DNA of 64,000 bases from Salinibacterium sp. (GTDB lineage: Bacteria; Actinomycetota; Actinomycetes; Actinomycetales; Microbacteriaceae), in the NCBI GenBank assembly GCA_019638845.1, contig JAHBSZ010000007.1, positions 49,884 through 113,883 on the forward strand, written 5' to 3'. Position numbers and translations under genes: made by a program. Shown here in pieces: positions 32,441 through 41,706 of the stretch (within the stretch, counting starts at the first letter, position 1; every line of letters starts with the position of its first letter). Below the pieces are notes generated by a model. That model saw nothing but the letters and a program-made list of their open reading frames with translations. It had not been told where the DNA came from and did not search any database.

Positions 32441-35251
32441 ATGTCCGATCCTGGCCGCCCGATGAGCGGGCTTCGGAGGGTGCAGGTGGGTGGCACTGGT
32501 TCTCCGAACCTTGACGTCACATCAAGCGGTCATGGGGCGCAGGCCGAGAAACTTTCGGCGAAGGTACGCACGGATGCGGCGGCGCTCCTCAGCGACATCA
32601 CTGCGGTTGAGCGCACTCTTGCTGCGGCCACCAAGGACAGCGCTGCGGAATCTCGCGCTGAGCTCGCGACCGCCAGCCAACGAGCCAACGAGCTGGCGCA
32701 GCAAAAGGCGTTGCGCATCGAGGCTGATGCAGCGTCCGATACCGATCGTCGCAGAGCGGCCGTTGCGGCCGCTGTCGCCGAGTTGGCGCCCGATGTGGCG
32801 GGTGCTGACCTGTCGAGCGAGTGGACAGCATCACAGGGCAGGGGCCGTCCCTCCAGCTTCTATCGTTTCGGTATGGCTCAAGGGCCAGAGCTGCCGGCAA
32901 TTGCACCCTTCTTCGACCGGGGAGGCTGGTACTTGACCGGCGACCGGGCGCGGAGCCTCGACGTGGTGCGCGCACTGTTAGCCCGCGCTGTTGCTCAAGT
33001 ACCCCTTAACCATCTGCGGATCGTCGCCTTTGATCCGCGCATCCAAGGCAGTCTGGGACAGTTCGCGCGGCTCCGCGGGGCGAATGCCGCGAGTTTCCCT
33101 GCTCCAGCGACGAGTGCACGGGACTTCGACACCGCGCTAGGCGGCGTGGTCGCGAGTGCCGCATCAAACGGCGAGCTCATCAGCGGTGCGGGACTGGAGA
33201 ATCTCGGTCAGCTGTGGGACGAGAACGCCGCACCCCAGGGTGTGTACACGGTTGTCGTGGTGCTCGACTATCCGACGGGAATCGACGAGCAGGCTCAGGC
33301 TGCTCTCGTCAGACTCGCCCAGAGCGGGGCGTCCCGCGGAGTGTCTCTCGTCGTCCAGCAGGATCCGGACGTCCGTCCGGAGAGGGACGTGGAGCCAACC
33401 ATGCTTGCGCAGCGATTGATGCAGCTTGAGGGAACTGCCTCGGGCTGGTCGTCACCCCAATTTTCGGAGCGAGTGGTCGTTGGCTACGACGGAGCACCCG
33501 CGCGAGAGACGATCGAGGGGATCGTCGGCGCTGCCGCGGAGGCCAGCGCTTCGAATACGGGGCCCACAGTGCCGCTGAATGACTACGTCGGCGAGCAACT
33601 CTGGACCGAAAGTTCGGCCGAATCGATCGACGCCGTGATCGGTCGCTCCGGAAAACAGCCACTTATCCTCTCGCTTCGTACCGAGAATCCGCCCCACCCG
33701 AACATGCTGATCGGCGGCGCGGTAGGACAGGGAAAATCGAACCTCCTGCTCGATATCGTGTTCTCCCTCGCGAGCCGCTACAGCCCAGCCGAGCTCCAAC
33801 TGGTGCTGCTGGACTTCAAAGAGGGATTGGAATTCCAACGTTTCGGTCCGGATGCAGAGGGGCAAAACTGGCTTCCTCATGCCCGAGTGTTGAGCCTCGA
33901 GAGTAATAAGCCTTTTGGGGTCGCGGTTCTGGACCATATCGTCGCCGAGCTCGGTCTTCGCGCGTCGATCTTCAAGCAAGCGAATGCCAGCAGCATCAAT
34001 GAGTATCGACGTGGCGGCGGAGATATGCCTCGCATGTTGGTCGTCATTGACGAGTTCCACATGCTCTTCGAGGGCGACGGAGATCTCACTGCCCTTGCCG
34101 TCGAGCGCCTCGAGCAAGTCGCAAAGCAGGGCCGGGCATTCGGTGTGCATCTTCTCCTCGCCACCCAGTCACTGACGGGCATCTCGGGGCTTCGGGCCAA
34201 GGGCGATTCGATCTTCGCGCAATTTCCCTTGCGAATGTCACTCAAGAACACGGCCGAAGAGAGTCAGGCGCTGCTCTCTCAAGGCAACAAGGCAGCATCG
34301 GAGTTGACCTATCGGGGTGAGGTGATCGTCAATCGGAACTTCGGCCTCGACCCGACGGGCTCGAACGAGCGGGCGATCGCGGCGTACGCTGACCCGGCGT
34401 TCACCCTCTCGCTCCAGCGTCGTATGTGGGCGGCCGCGGTTGCACCCGAGCCACCGCTGGTATTTCTCGGGCGTAGCTTCGCGCCGTGGCCCTCTGAACA
34501 GTTCGGCGAACTCGCTCCGGCCTCATCCATTACCGCGTGGTTGGGTATGCCGATCGAGATTACGACCCGTCCGGCGGCCGTCCCTCTGACCCGCGACGTC
34601 GACCAGGCGATAGCCGTCGTCGGTCGCAGCGGAGAAGAACTCTCCGCGATCATGTCGTCCCTGGTCGCGACCATCTCGAGCGGCCTGCCCGCGGCGTCCC
34701 GCCTAGTCGTGCTCGATGGTGACGGAAAAGACAGCACTCAGTGGTTGTTGCCTGCCCTCGCGCACGCCGAAAGGCTGGGTCACACTGTGCAGCGCATCCC
34801 TCGTCAGGAGGTGTCTGATTACCTCATGACGACACTCGATCCGGCGATCGCCGACGACGACACGGTACTCGTGGTGGGTTTGGGATTGCACCGGGTGGCT
34901 GATCTCGTGACCGAGCATTCCCTCGATCCCGACAACCCGTTCAGCGACACCGCATCGGGGGCGGCAGTTCTGCGGCGCCTCGCCAAATCAGGCGCACTCA
35001 CGGGCAAGTTCTTCGTAGGCAACTGGACCAACCTGCGCACCCTCTCCGAGCACATGGGCAACAATCGGGAGGGGATAGGTGTCTTCGCCCTTCTCGGGGT
35101 CGGAGCCGAAGAGTACCGAGAGGTGCTGGGCCCTTACGCAGCAATGCCGTCGGGCTCGCCGCGCGCGACGGTATTGGATGGTCGGTTCGGCGACCCTGAG
35201 CGAGTGGTAGTCCCGTTCGCGATGCCTGAGTCGCTGGAGGGAAGCTCGTGA
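32441..35251 (+). CDS. FtsK/EccC-like multi-domain ATPase
   Basis: The protein has about 936 residues. The ATG at 32441 is chosen because the upstream in-frame part (from 32342) looks non-coding and GAGGG lies before it. Residues 25-110 form a coiled coil without any membrane segment. A RecA-like segment lacking Walker motifs spans about 135-330. The active FtsK/SpoIIIE domain follows, with Walker A GGAVGQGKSN near 425-434, Walker B MLVVIDEFH near 532-540 and the sensor-like LLATQSL. A third segment (about 725-930), again without Walker A, ends the protein. Three tandem ATPase folds recall EccC/EssC of type VII secretion, yet only the middle one looks catalytic. It heads a run of seven genes. 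Confidence 0.7.
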   Translation: MSDPGRPMSGLRRVQVGGTGSPNLDVTSSGHGAQAEKLSAKVRTDAAALLSDITAVERTLAAATKDSAAESRAELATASQRANELAQQKALRIEADAASDTDRRRAAVAAAVAELAPDVAGADLSSEWTASQGRGRPSSFYRFGMAQGPELPAIAPFFDRGGWYLTGDRARSLDVVRALLARAVAQVPLNHLRIVAFDPRIQGSLGQFARLRGANAASFPAPATSARDFDTALGGVVASAASNGELISGAGLENLGQLWDENAAPQGVYTVVVVLDYPTGIDEQAQAALVRLAQSGASRGVSLVVQQDPDVRPERDVEPTMLAQRLMQLEGTASGWSSPQFSERVVVGYDGAPARETIEGIVGAAAEASASNTGPTVPLNDYVGEQLWTESSAESIDAVIGRSGKQPLILSLRTENPPHPNMLIGGAVGQGKSNLLLDIVFSLASRYSPAELQLVLLDFKEGLEFQRFGPDAEGQNWLPHARVLSLESNKPFGVAVLDHIVAELGLRASIFKQANASSINEYRRGGGDMPRMLVVIDEFHMLFEGDGDLTALAVERLEQVAKQGRAFGVHLLLATQSLTGISGLRAKGDSIFAQFPLRMSLKNTAEESQALLSQGNKAASELTYRGEVIVNRNFGLDPTGSNERAIAAYADPAFTLSLQRRMWAAAVAPEPPLVFLGRSFAPWPSEQFGELAPASSITAWLGMPIEITTRPAAVPLTRDVDQAIAVVGRSGEELSAIMSSLVATISSGLPAASRLVVLDGDGKDSTQWLLPALAHAERLGHTVQRIPRQEVSDYLMTTLDPAIADDDTVLVVGLGLHRVADLVTEHSLDPDNPFSDTASGAAVLRRLAKSGALTGKFFVGNWTNLRTLSEHMGNNREGIGVFALLGVGAEEYREVLGPYAAMPSGSPRATVLDGRFGDPERVVVPFAMPESLEGSS

Positions 35252-35805
35252 CGATGCAACTCTGGCGTGAGTATCTGAGCGACCTCGAGGAATTGGCGGG
35301 GGCGGAGGCATCACGGCAGAAAGCGCTTGACGCCGTCGAGCGTGAGCGTCTCGACACCGCGACTCGCGCCGAGCGCGCCACCCGCGATTCCTCGCAGGTC
35401 CTCGCGGGTCTTACGCGGCGTGTGTCGGAACTCTCCACCCGGATCCGCCGGTTTGCGTTGGAGGTGGGGGTTCCCGATGCGCCACCAAGTGACATCCCTT
35501 TGCCCAAGTTTGAGCGCATCCCGGTGGTTCTTGCCGACCTCGACACGCGCCTAGCGAATGCTCAAGATGCACAGGCTTGGTTGGCGCGGTTCACGCAGTC
35601 GGCGCTGGATCACGCAGCCGAACTCGAGCGGCAACGGCTAGCGGCCCAGAAGCGCGCGGCCGCGGCCTCGGTTGGTGCCCCCGCGCCGCAGCCGGCGGCT
35701 GTGCCACAGCAACGAGGGATCAGTGCCCGGGTGGTCGTTATCCTCGCCGTGACAGCCGTCGTGATCCTTGCCGCCGTTGTCGCAGTCGTGGTATTCGCGC
35801 AGTAA
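35248..35805 (+). CDS. Tail-anchored coiled-coil membrane protein
   Basis: The protein has 185 residues and starts at GTG inside the ATPase stop (GTGA), so the two are made together. Residues about 5-70 and 95-135 are heptad-rich coiled coil, separated by a Pro-rich patch (GVPDAPPSDIPLP). An Ala/Pro/Gln linker leads to one C-terminal membrane helix (about 160-184) ending in FAQ at the stop. No known domain was recognised. It could dock the soluble ATPase at the membrane, which is an inference from coupling and topology. Confidence 0.65.
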   Translation: MTMQLWREYLSDLEELAGAEASRQKALDAVERERLDTATRAERATRDSSQVLAGLTRRVSELSTRIRRFALEVGVPDAPPSDIPLPKFERIPVVLADLDTRLANAQDAQAWLARFTQSALDHAAELERQRLAAQKRAAAASVGAPAPQPAAVPQQRGISARVVVILAVTAVVILAAVVAVVVFAQ

Positions 35806-35831
35806 ACTCGGACGGGAATTGAGGGAGAATC

Positions 35832-36320
35832 ATGTCGTGGTTGAGTCTGCCCCACAGAGTCGTGCAGACCGGCGACATCGTTGACGGTGGGAATGTCGTG
35901 CCCGCCACGACAGACCTGCCGGTCTCCGCGACGGTACCCTCCGACGTCAGGTCTGGGCAGTTAGAGCGAAAGAATCGCATGCGGACGCGCGGCTCCGAGT
36001 TGCTCGCGGCAATAGCGAAGCTCGACACAGAGCCTGATCCGCTTGCGCGACACCAGATCATGGAGTGGATCCAGAAGGAGTACGACGATCGCGGTGGCGG
36101 GATACTCATGGGGCTCTTCTCGCGCTGCTACCTCGGCCCACCGTATATCGACCACGCGATGACCGTTAACGGATACATTTGCGAGCACTACACGCGGGCG
36201 GATGAGGTTCCGCCCCTCTACCGTGGTTCTCGCGCGCTTGCGGCGAACCCGGCCTACGAGTACGTAGAAGTTTATGGAGATGGCGCCGTCATCCCGATCC
36301 GCAGCAACGGCAAGCCTTAG
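35832..36320 (+). CDS. Hypothetical protein of the FtsK/Ycf46 locus
   Basis: The protein has 162 residues and starts at ATG with a GAGGGAG site. No membrane segment, signal or known motif was recognised. The middle (about 50-85) is helical and charged, and the C-terminal part carries several conserved-looking aromatic residues (SRCYLGPPYIDHAMTVNGYICEHY, then YEYVEVYGDGAVIPI). It lies between the two coiled-coil membrane protein genes with short gaps of 26 and 24 bases, so it probably belongs to the same complex or pathway. Confidence 0.55.
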   Translation: MSWLSLPHRVVQTGDIVDGGNVVPATTDLPVSATVPSDVRSGQLERKNRMRTRGSELLAAIAKLDTEPDPLARHQIMEWIQKEYDDRGGGILMGLFSRCYLGPPYIDHAMTVNGYICEHYTRADEVPPLYRGSRALAANPAYEYVEVYGDGAVIPIRSNGKP

Positions 36321-36344
36321 CAGTAACCCAACCGAGGAACCGAC

Positions 36345-38087
36345 ATGGCCGATATTGATATCAACTCTCTCAACCGCGTCTTCGACGACATGCACAGCCA
36401 TATGTCGCGGATCCAAGGCGACATCGAAGAGGTACACAACAACGTCGGCGTGATCGCCCGCGATCTCTCCACGACGACAACGGAACTCCGCGAGCTCCGG
36501 CAAGAGTTTCAAGAGTTCGTGACGACCGCACAGCGCGTGGCGAACGTGCAGCGGTCCGAGACAAAGCTAGGCAACCTCAAAGGGGATCTTGAGCGCGAGT
36601 TCGGTCACTATTCGATCGTGCGCCGGTCGTCGATCGGTACCCTTCAGGCGTTTGATGTGGGAAATGTCAGCGACAAGACCGTCCAGCAGATCAGTGAGGA
36701 GTTGATGATCCAAACTCCCCGCTACTGGCTTGCTCCTGCTCTCGTGGGTCTGGCAGCGTGGTCACGCGATGACAAGTCGCTCTCCGACAAATCGGTCGAC
36801 GCTGCATTCTCCCGAGACAAGGCGAAGACGAGCTTGTTCTTCGCGCTCGTGCTCCGTAGGCAGGGCAGGCTCGATGCTGCAACACGGTGGCTGCGCCACT
36901 ATTTCGCGTCGCTCGATCCGCGAAATCTCAGCCGCGAGTTCGGTGTGGTGCTCGAATCTGTAGCCGGGAATGCGTTCGGCCCCGCCGGTCAGGAACTGGT
37001 CATCGACAAGCTTGTCGAGTGGACCGATCTGCTGCGCGAGGACGAGACCATCGTCGAGGAACAGGTGGCCAACTGGCGCACCGAGATCGCGGTTCAGCGT
37101 GGCGTGGTCAATGGTGGGCTCTTTCCGAGAATGGCAGCGTTTTCCCCCACGTGGGATCGGGTCAAGGATGGGCTGGAGCACGCGTCTGCCCTCGAGAATG
37201 TGCGGGTCAAGTACCAGGCCGTCTTCGACTCGACACCGTCCCTCAAGTCCAGCTTGGAGGACCAGATGGACGACATCTTGGAAACCCTGGTCACCGAGTA
37301 CGACGGGGAAGAGTTGCCGCTCCGGCGCGAGATCGTGTTCCACGAAGCGGTGCTCGAGCACGACGGCGACATGGCGCGCGCTCGCGAGTCGGCCGATTTC
37401 ACGGTCGAAGCGCTGGAGGAGGGGATGGATGCTGCATCCCTTGTCACTCAGGCGGCCCTTCACCCTGACTTGATGGGAATCGGGGTGGCTACCCAGAAGC
37501 TGAGTATCGGCGCTGGCAAGCAGGACTTCGAGTTGGCCACCGGGCGTTACACCCAGGAGTACCGAGCGGCGTGGCCGTCATCCGTTGACATCGTGCTCGA
37601 CAGCGCGCATTCGAACTACGCAACCGCCCTTGGTTTCGGCACGTGGCGCTCAAATTCGAGCACGCCCGAGGCCGTGGCCGAGAAAGCTCTCTCGGCGGAG
37701 TGGGACAGAGTCATTACCGGCTTCATCGAGGCGAACCGTTTCAAACTGACAGCCATCATCGTCCCCGCACTCATTACCGTCGGAGTCTCGCTCTTGTTTG
37801 CTCTCGGCGGGGTGCTGTGGTTCTTCATCGGCCTAGTGCTCGCCGGCGGGATCAGCACCCTTCTGGTACTGCGGCGCAAGCGGAAGGCTGACGCTGCTGT
37901 TGCCGAAGCCCAGCGGAATCGGGATGCAGCGTTCGCGGTATCCCGAGACATCTATCGGGAACTCACCGCCGAGTGGGTCGACGCGCGAATACTCTATTCG
38001 GAGCAAGATGGGACGGAGGCCGACGTGTTGCGGCTCATCGAGGCTTGGCCCGCTATAAACCTTGGAAAGACGGTGGTCGCCGAATGA
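36345..38087 (+). CDS. Large coiled-coil protein with two C-terminal membrane helices
   Basis: The protein has 580 residues. It starts at ATG after GAGGAA. Residues 1-80 are a coiled coil (repeated LNRVFDDMHSH, IQGDIEEVHNN, TTELRELRQEFQEF). A long helical, TPR-like middle follows (about 95-420; ALVLRRQGRLDAATRWLRHYF is repeat-like). Two membrane helices joined by a short turn lie near 467-510 and are followed by a basic, helical cytosolic end. The layout suggests a membrane-anchored scaffold facing the cytosol. It is coupled to the zinc-ribbon gene by ATGA. No known family was recognised. Confidence 0.6.
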   Translation: MADIDINSLNRVFDDMHSHMSRIQGDIEEVHNNVGVIARDLSTTTTELRELRQEFQEFVTTAQRVANVQRSETKLGNLKGDLEREFGHYSIVRRSSIGTLQAFDVGNVSDKTVQQISEELMIQTPRYWLAPALVGLAAWSRDDKSLSDKSVDAAFSRDKAKTSLFFALVLRRQGRLDAATRWLRHYFASLDPRNLSREFGVVLESVAGNAFGPAGQELVIDKLVEWTDLLREDETIVEEQVANWRTEIAVQRGVVNGGLFPRMAAFSPTWDRVKDGLEHASALENVRVKYQAVFDSTPSLKSSLEDQMDDILETLVTEYDGEELPLRREIVFHEAVLEHDGDMARARESADFTVEALEEGMDAASLVTQAALHPDLMGIGVATQKLSIGAGKQDFELATGRYTQEYRAAWPSSVDIVLDSAHSNYATALGFGTWRSNSSTPEAVAEKALSAEWDRVITGFIEANRFKLTAIIVPALITVGVSLLFALGGVLWFFIGLVLAGGISTLLVLRRKRKADAAVAEAQRNRDAAFAVSRDIYRELTAEWVDARILYSEQDGTEADVLRLIEAWPAINLGKTVVAE

Positions 38088-38521
38088 GCGTTCGTGTCTG
38101 CACTCAGTGCACAAATGCGGTGGAGGACGACGACCTAAGGTTCTGCACCTCGTGTGGGTCTCCGCTTCCCGTGGCTTTCGATGCTGCCGATCCCGAGGAG
38201 TCCCACGGCACCGCCGCGATCGATACCGTCCCCGCTGACGTAGCCGTTCTTCAGGAACCCTACGTGGCCCCGGTCGTTTCGGTAGCTTCCGTTGACGCCA
38301 CCGAGGTATCGATCATCCGCAGGACGGCATCGCGGGTATTCCTGCCGCCGCGCCTAGAGAACGAAGACGATACCCCGATGGTTTCTCGCGCATGGGTTGG
38401 TCGGACCGACCGGGCGGGAAAGAAACAGTTGGGCGGCGCGCGGAAGATGGCGGGGAACCTTCCGGATTGGGAGCCTGCTCCCCCTGGCGAGCTCATTGTC
38501 ACGCGGCGCAAGCGCAAATAG
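38084..38521 (+). CDS. Zinc-ribbon protein
   Basis: The protein has 145 residues. The N-terminus is a zinc ribbon, CTQCTNAVEDDDLRFCTSCG (two CxxC knuckles, residues about 5-24), of the kind used as a small structural or docking module. The remainder is acidic and then basic (RRTASRVFLPPRLE, KKQLGGARKMAG) without a recognised fold. The ATG at 38084 overlaps the previous stop; the longer open frame from 37973 lies inside the scaffold gene. The same ribbon type opens the two proteins encoded at 42177 and 43134, which ties the three together. Confidence 0.65.
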   Translation: MSVRVCTQCTNAVEDDDLRFCTSCGSPLPVAFDAADPEESHGTAAIDTVPADVAVLQEPYVAPVVSVASVDATEVSIIRRTASRVFLPPRLENEDDTPMVSRAWVGRTDRAGKKQLGGARKMAGNLPDWEPAPPGELIVTRRKRK

Positions 38522-38526
38522 ACGCT

Positions 38527-39117
38527 GTGGACGATAGCGCAGGAACCTATGAGGTCTGGGTCATGGCCCTTCGCCGGTGGCGGGATGACCCCACTACGGA
38601 CATGTCCGGACTACCCGTGCTTGCAAGCGACACATTCTCGCCAACCGCCTACAGTCGGTTGTTCGATCACATGCAAGCTGCGATGTCGACGATGATGTCC
38701 GCGTGGAACACGAGGCTGAACAAGGTGTGGACCTCCTCGCCCACCCTTCACGATCTTTCGCGCGAGCTCATCCAATTGCGGACGTTGCTCGTGCGGCGGC
38801 TGCTGCTGACCAGACACCCCTCCCTGCCTCCTGAGATGTCCGGTCCCTTGTACGAGGGCGCGTGCAACGACATCCGGCGAATCCAGCTCGATCTTGAGAA
38901 GTCGGCAACGACTTCGGGGGCGAGGGCCACAACAGACCGTGATGCCTCGGAGCGCATTCTTGATCTGCTCCGCAAGAACAGTTTCGCGGCAATCACCGCC
39001 CCGGGATTTCCTCTCGAGGAACTCATTGCCGCGCAGGCGGCACCAGCCGGTACCGCCATGCCCCACCAACCCGTGCCTGATTCGACGCCTGTGCGGCGCC
39101 GCGTCGTGATCGATTGA
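38527..39117 (+). CDS. Hypothetical helical protein of the FtsK/Ycf46 locus
   Basis: The protein has about 196 residues if it starts at the GTG at 38527, five bases after the previous stop. An alternative ATG at 38563 has a GAGG site, so the true start is unsure. Conserved-looking stretches are YEVWVMALRRWRDDPTTDMSGLP at the start and a helical core RELIQLRTLLVRRLLLTRHPSLPPEMSGPLYEGACNDIRRIQLDLEK. There is no signal or membrane segment. A short basic end (VRRRVVID) resembles that of the following AAA+ protein (GRRVVVMG). The function is unknown. Confidence 0.55.
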   Translation: MDDSAGTYEVWVMALRRWRDDPTTDMSGLPVLASDTFSPTAYSRLFDHMQAAMSTMMSAWNTRLNKVWTSSPTLHDLSRELIQLRTLLVRRLLLTRHPSLPPEMSGPLYEGACNDIRRIQLDLEKSATTSGARATTDRDASERILDLLRKNSFAAITAPGFPLEELIAAQAAPAGTAMPHQPVPDSTPVRRRVVID

Positions 39118-39131
39118 CCTGAGAGAAGAGC

Positions 39132-40682
39132 ATGCCTAATCAACTCAAGACGAGTGAAAAGCTCGTGCACTACCTCAAGGCGCGCGTGCCGTTTATCGTC
39201 GTCCGATCGATCGAGCGCTCCCGCGCTCTGGACGTGATCCGCTACGCGGCCGGTCAGACAAAGGCGATGTCGTTCTACACCCATTCACGGACCAAGGGTC
39301 TTCAGGAACTGAACGGCAACGCCCCGGTTACCGACGACCGATCGCTCGTGGGCGCCCTTGACTACGCGACAAGCATGTTCACCAATCGTGAGAACGCGAA
39401 TTTCATCTTCACCGAGATCGAGGATCTCGATAGCGAGACCCCAACCTCGCGCCATTTGGCGGAGATGGCACGCCTGGCCGAGACGCGCCAGGGCTCCATC
39501 ATCGTCATCGCATCCTCCTCGGTGTGGAGCGGCCTCTCGCGGCTTGGGATGAGCGTGACGCTCGACTTGCCCGACATCGACGAACTGCGCATGATCATCG
39601 ACGACATCGTCGAATTGCACCGGCCGAGCATGAAGGTCGAGTGGATGCACGAAGAGATCCGCCGCGCGGCCGAAGTGCTGATCGGGGTGACACAGACTGA
39701 GGCGGTCAACGCCATCACGACGATGCTCGCCAAGGGCTCGTTGCTGAACAAGGACGTCGCCGAGCTCTCCCAATTCAAGGATCAGATCCTTGGCGATCTC
39801 AACGGCATCGACAAGATCCCCCTCAATGAGAACGACTATGGGGTTGGAGGCCTTTCGAGTTTGCGCGATTGGTTACGGCGCAAGCAGCAGCTCATGTCCG
39901 CAGACCTCACGGCGACTCCGCTCCACCCGCCGAAGGGCGTGCTGCTGGTCGGGGTGCCCGGTTGTGGCAAGTCGCTCCAGGCCAAGGCGATCGCGGCTGA
40001 GTGGCAGTTGCCGCTCTATCGCCTCGACATGGCAACCGTGTTGGGCATGTACGTCGGACAGTCCGAGGGGCAGCTCAAGGCGGCCCTCGAGGCTGCGGAC
40101 CAAGTCGCTCCCTGTGTGCTGTGGATCGACGAAATTGAAAAGGGCCTCGCCGGGGGTAACGGCGACTCGGGCACAACGCGACGGCTCGTAGGGCAGTTCC
40201 TCTTCTGGCTCCAAGAGTCCACCTCGAAGGTGTTTCTGGTGGCGACGGCCAACGATGTGCAGTCACTGCCGCCCGAGTTGCTTCGGAAGGGCCGTTTCGA
40301 TGAGATCTTCTTCGTCGATCTGCCGGATGAGTCTGACCGAGCCGAAATTATCCGTATGTACTTCCTGAAGTATTTGTCTGCGGACCTCTCGCCCTACCTC
40401 GTCGAACAGCTCGTCGAACTCTCGGAAGGCTTTTCTGGAGCAGATCTTGAGTCTGCAATTCACGACATTGCGACTGAGCAGTTCATAACCCACACGACAG
40501 AGCTGCCGACCGACGGTTACATCACCGACGTCTTCAGCAATGTCGTGCCCTTCAGCCGAACCAACCCGGAGGAAGTCGCGGCCATCAGGGCGTGGGGACG
40601 AGAGCGCGCTGTGCCCGCGGGAAGAGAATCGCCCACGGAGCTGCAGACTGGATCGGGCCGCCGCGTCGTCGTGATGGGCTAA
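39132..40682 (+). CDS. Ycf46-like AAA+ ATPase
   Basis: The protein has 516 residues. Residues 1-225 are a divergent RecA-like N-terminal segment (VPFIVVRSIERSRAL; ANFIFTEIEDLDSE). The AAA+ domain has Walker A GVPGCGKSLQAKAIA near 274-288, Walker B CVLWIDEIEKGLAG near 328-341, sensor 1 VATAND and the RKGRFDEIFF arginine-finger region near 385. A helical lid follows, with GFSGADLESAIHD. This two-part layout is that of Ycf46 proteins, whose biochemistry is poorly known. As the last gene of the plus-strand run, it could remodel or deliver substrates, as EccA does for type VII systems. Confidence 0.75.
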   Translation: MPNQLKTSEKLVHYLKARVPFIVVRSIERSRALDVIRYAAGQTKAMSFYTHSRTKGLQELNGNAPVTDDRSLVGALDYATSMFTNRENANFIFTEIEDLDSETPTSRHLAEMARLAETRQGSIIVIASSSVWSGLSRLGMSVTLDLPDIDELRMIIDDIVELHRPSMKVEWMHEEIRRAAEVLIGVTQTEAVNAITTMLAKGSLLNKDVAELSQFKDQILGDLNGIDKIPLNENDYGVGGLSSLRDWLRRKQQLMSADLTATPLHPPKGVLLVGVPGCGKSLQAKAIAAEWQLPLYRLDMATVLGMYVGQSEGQLKAALEAADQVAPCVLWIDEIEKGLAGGNGDSGTTRRLVGQFLFWLQESTSKVFLVATANDVQSLPPELLRKGRFDEIFFVDLPDESDRAEIIRMYFLKYLSADLSPYLVEQLVELSEGFSGADLESAIHDIATEQFITHTTELPTDGYITDVFSNVVPFSRTNPEEVAAIRAWGRERAVPAGRESPTELQTGSGRRVVVMG

Positions 40683-40689
40683 CTGCCGA

Positions 40690-41397
40690 TTACGGCTTCT
40701 TCACAGGCAGAAAACGGATGCCCGCTGCCCTAGCCGAGGCGATGCGGTGCTGTCCGTTCGTGATGCGATTGCGGCCCGACGCTTGTGGGTCGCGAACCAT
40801 CGCTTCACTGCCGAAAAACATGTCCCAGACCGATGCGAGGCGCCTCATCGCGGGGGCCGCGGTCTTGTTGTCGTAGTCCTCGAAGTCTGCTCTGGTGGCC
40901 CCGGTCGCAATGCCGGGAGCGAGGGTCGTGTCCCATTGGCTGACCGCCCAAGCCGCATCGTCGGGGGTCGCCCCGTGATTCCAACCGAGTACCGCATCGG
41001 GTGCGAAGTCAAACGAGTCGACCGCGACAAGCTCGAAGCCGAGGTCTGAGAGCTTTGACGTCAGTTCGTTGTTGCTTGCGTCATTCAGGAGGCCCGGCGG
41101 GGGTCTGGTCTGTGCAGAGCCACCTGAACCCCCACTAGTGGCGAGATGATCGGCGAAACCGCGCGAGCTGGTGCCGAGGTTCGTGGCATGCTCGATCGCT
41201 CGAGCGAGGAGGTTCTGAGCGTCGACCAAGGCGTCGATGACCTTGCGCGTATCGACGCCGTCAACGCGCAGCTCCGACGCCTGCCGCAGGACATAGCCGA
41301 GTTCTTTATAGGACGAGGTGAGATCGCGAGAGACACGGCTGGTGTCGTGACTGAAAGCGCGCAGAGCATCGGCCAACTGCTGCAGGTCGGATGCCAT
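40690..41397 (-). CDS. Putative effector: helical-hairpin N-terminus plus ParB-like C-terminus
   Basis: The protein has 235 residues. Residues 1-85 predict as two helices with a turn, like WXG100/LXG-type proteins but without a WXG motif. A Gly/Ser/Pro linker follows (about 85-105). The C-terminal part ends in GRNRITNGQHRIASARAAGIRFLPV, which resembles the ParB/sulfiredoxin pattern G-x-HR-xxAA-xxG-xxxxPV. It is the third gene of a minus-strand operon with two smaller hairpin proteins and converges with the AAA+ gene. A secreted toxin-like or processing role is a guess; no immunity gene is obvious. Confidence 0.5.
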   Translation of the reverse strand: MASDLQQLADALRAFSHDTSRVSRDLTSSYKELGYVLRQASELRVDGVDTRKVIDALVDAQNLLARAIEHATNLGTSSRGFADHLATSGGSGGSAQTRPPPGLLNDASNNELTSKLSDLGFELVAVDSFDFAPDAVLGWNHGATPDDAAWAVSQWDTTLAPGIATGATRADFEDYDNKTAAPAMRRLASVWDMFFGSEAMVRDPQASGRNRITNGQHRIASARAAGIRFLPVKKP

Positions 41398-41400
41398 GAC

Positions 41401-41706
41401 TCACCGCCCTTGGGCTGAACGCTTCGAGGCGGTCGCGGACGACGCTGCCGCCTGTGAGGCATGTTGGGCAGCGAGCTGAAGGGCCCACTGGGCTTTCTTG
41501 AGGCTGTCCTCGGCGCTGAGCACCGCGGTCTTCAGCTCCGCATCGACGCCGGTCGCGGTGCCGCCAATCAGCGTGGTGACCATGGCACCCATCGGTTTGA
41601 CCGAGGCCAGTGTTGGTTCGAGGGCGCTGGCGACCCGCTTGGCACCAGTTGCAATCGCGACAAGAGTATCGGACGCGAACTGCAGGTCGGCGGGCCCAGA
41701 CCTCAC
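41401..41706 (-). CDS. Small helical-hairpin protein, WXG100-like (second)
   Basis: The protein has 101 residues and starts at GTG inside the stop of the upstream small gene. Two long helices flank a turn TTLIGGTATGVD (about 45-56). An IGG(T/S) turn stands where WXG100 proteins have their WXG motif, and the second half is Ala-rich with charged ends. There is no signal peptide and no cysteine. Family membership is judged from size, helix layout, tandem arrangement and linkage to an EccC-like ATPase, so it remains tentative. Confidence 0.5.
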   Translation of the reverse strand: MRSGPADLQFASDTLVAIATGAKRVASALEPTLASVKPMGAMVTTLIGGTATGVDAELKTAVLSAEDSLKKAQWALQLAAQHASQAAASSATASKRSAQGR

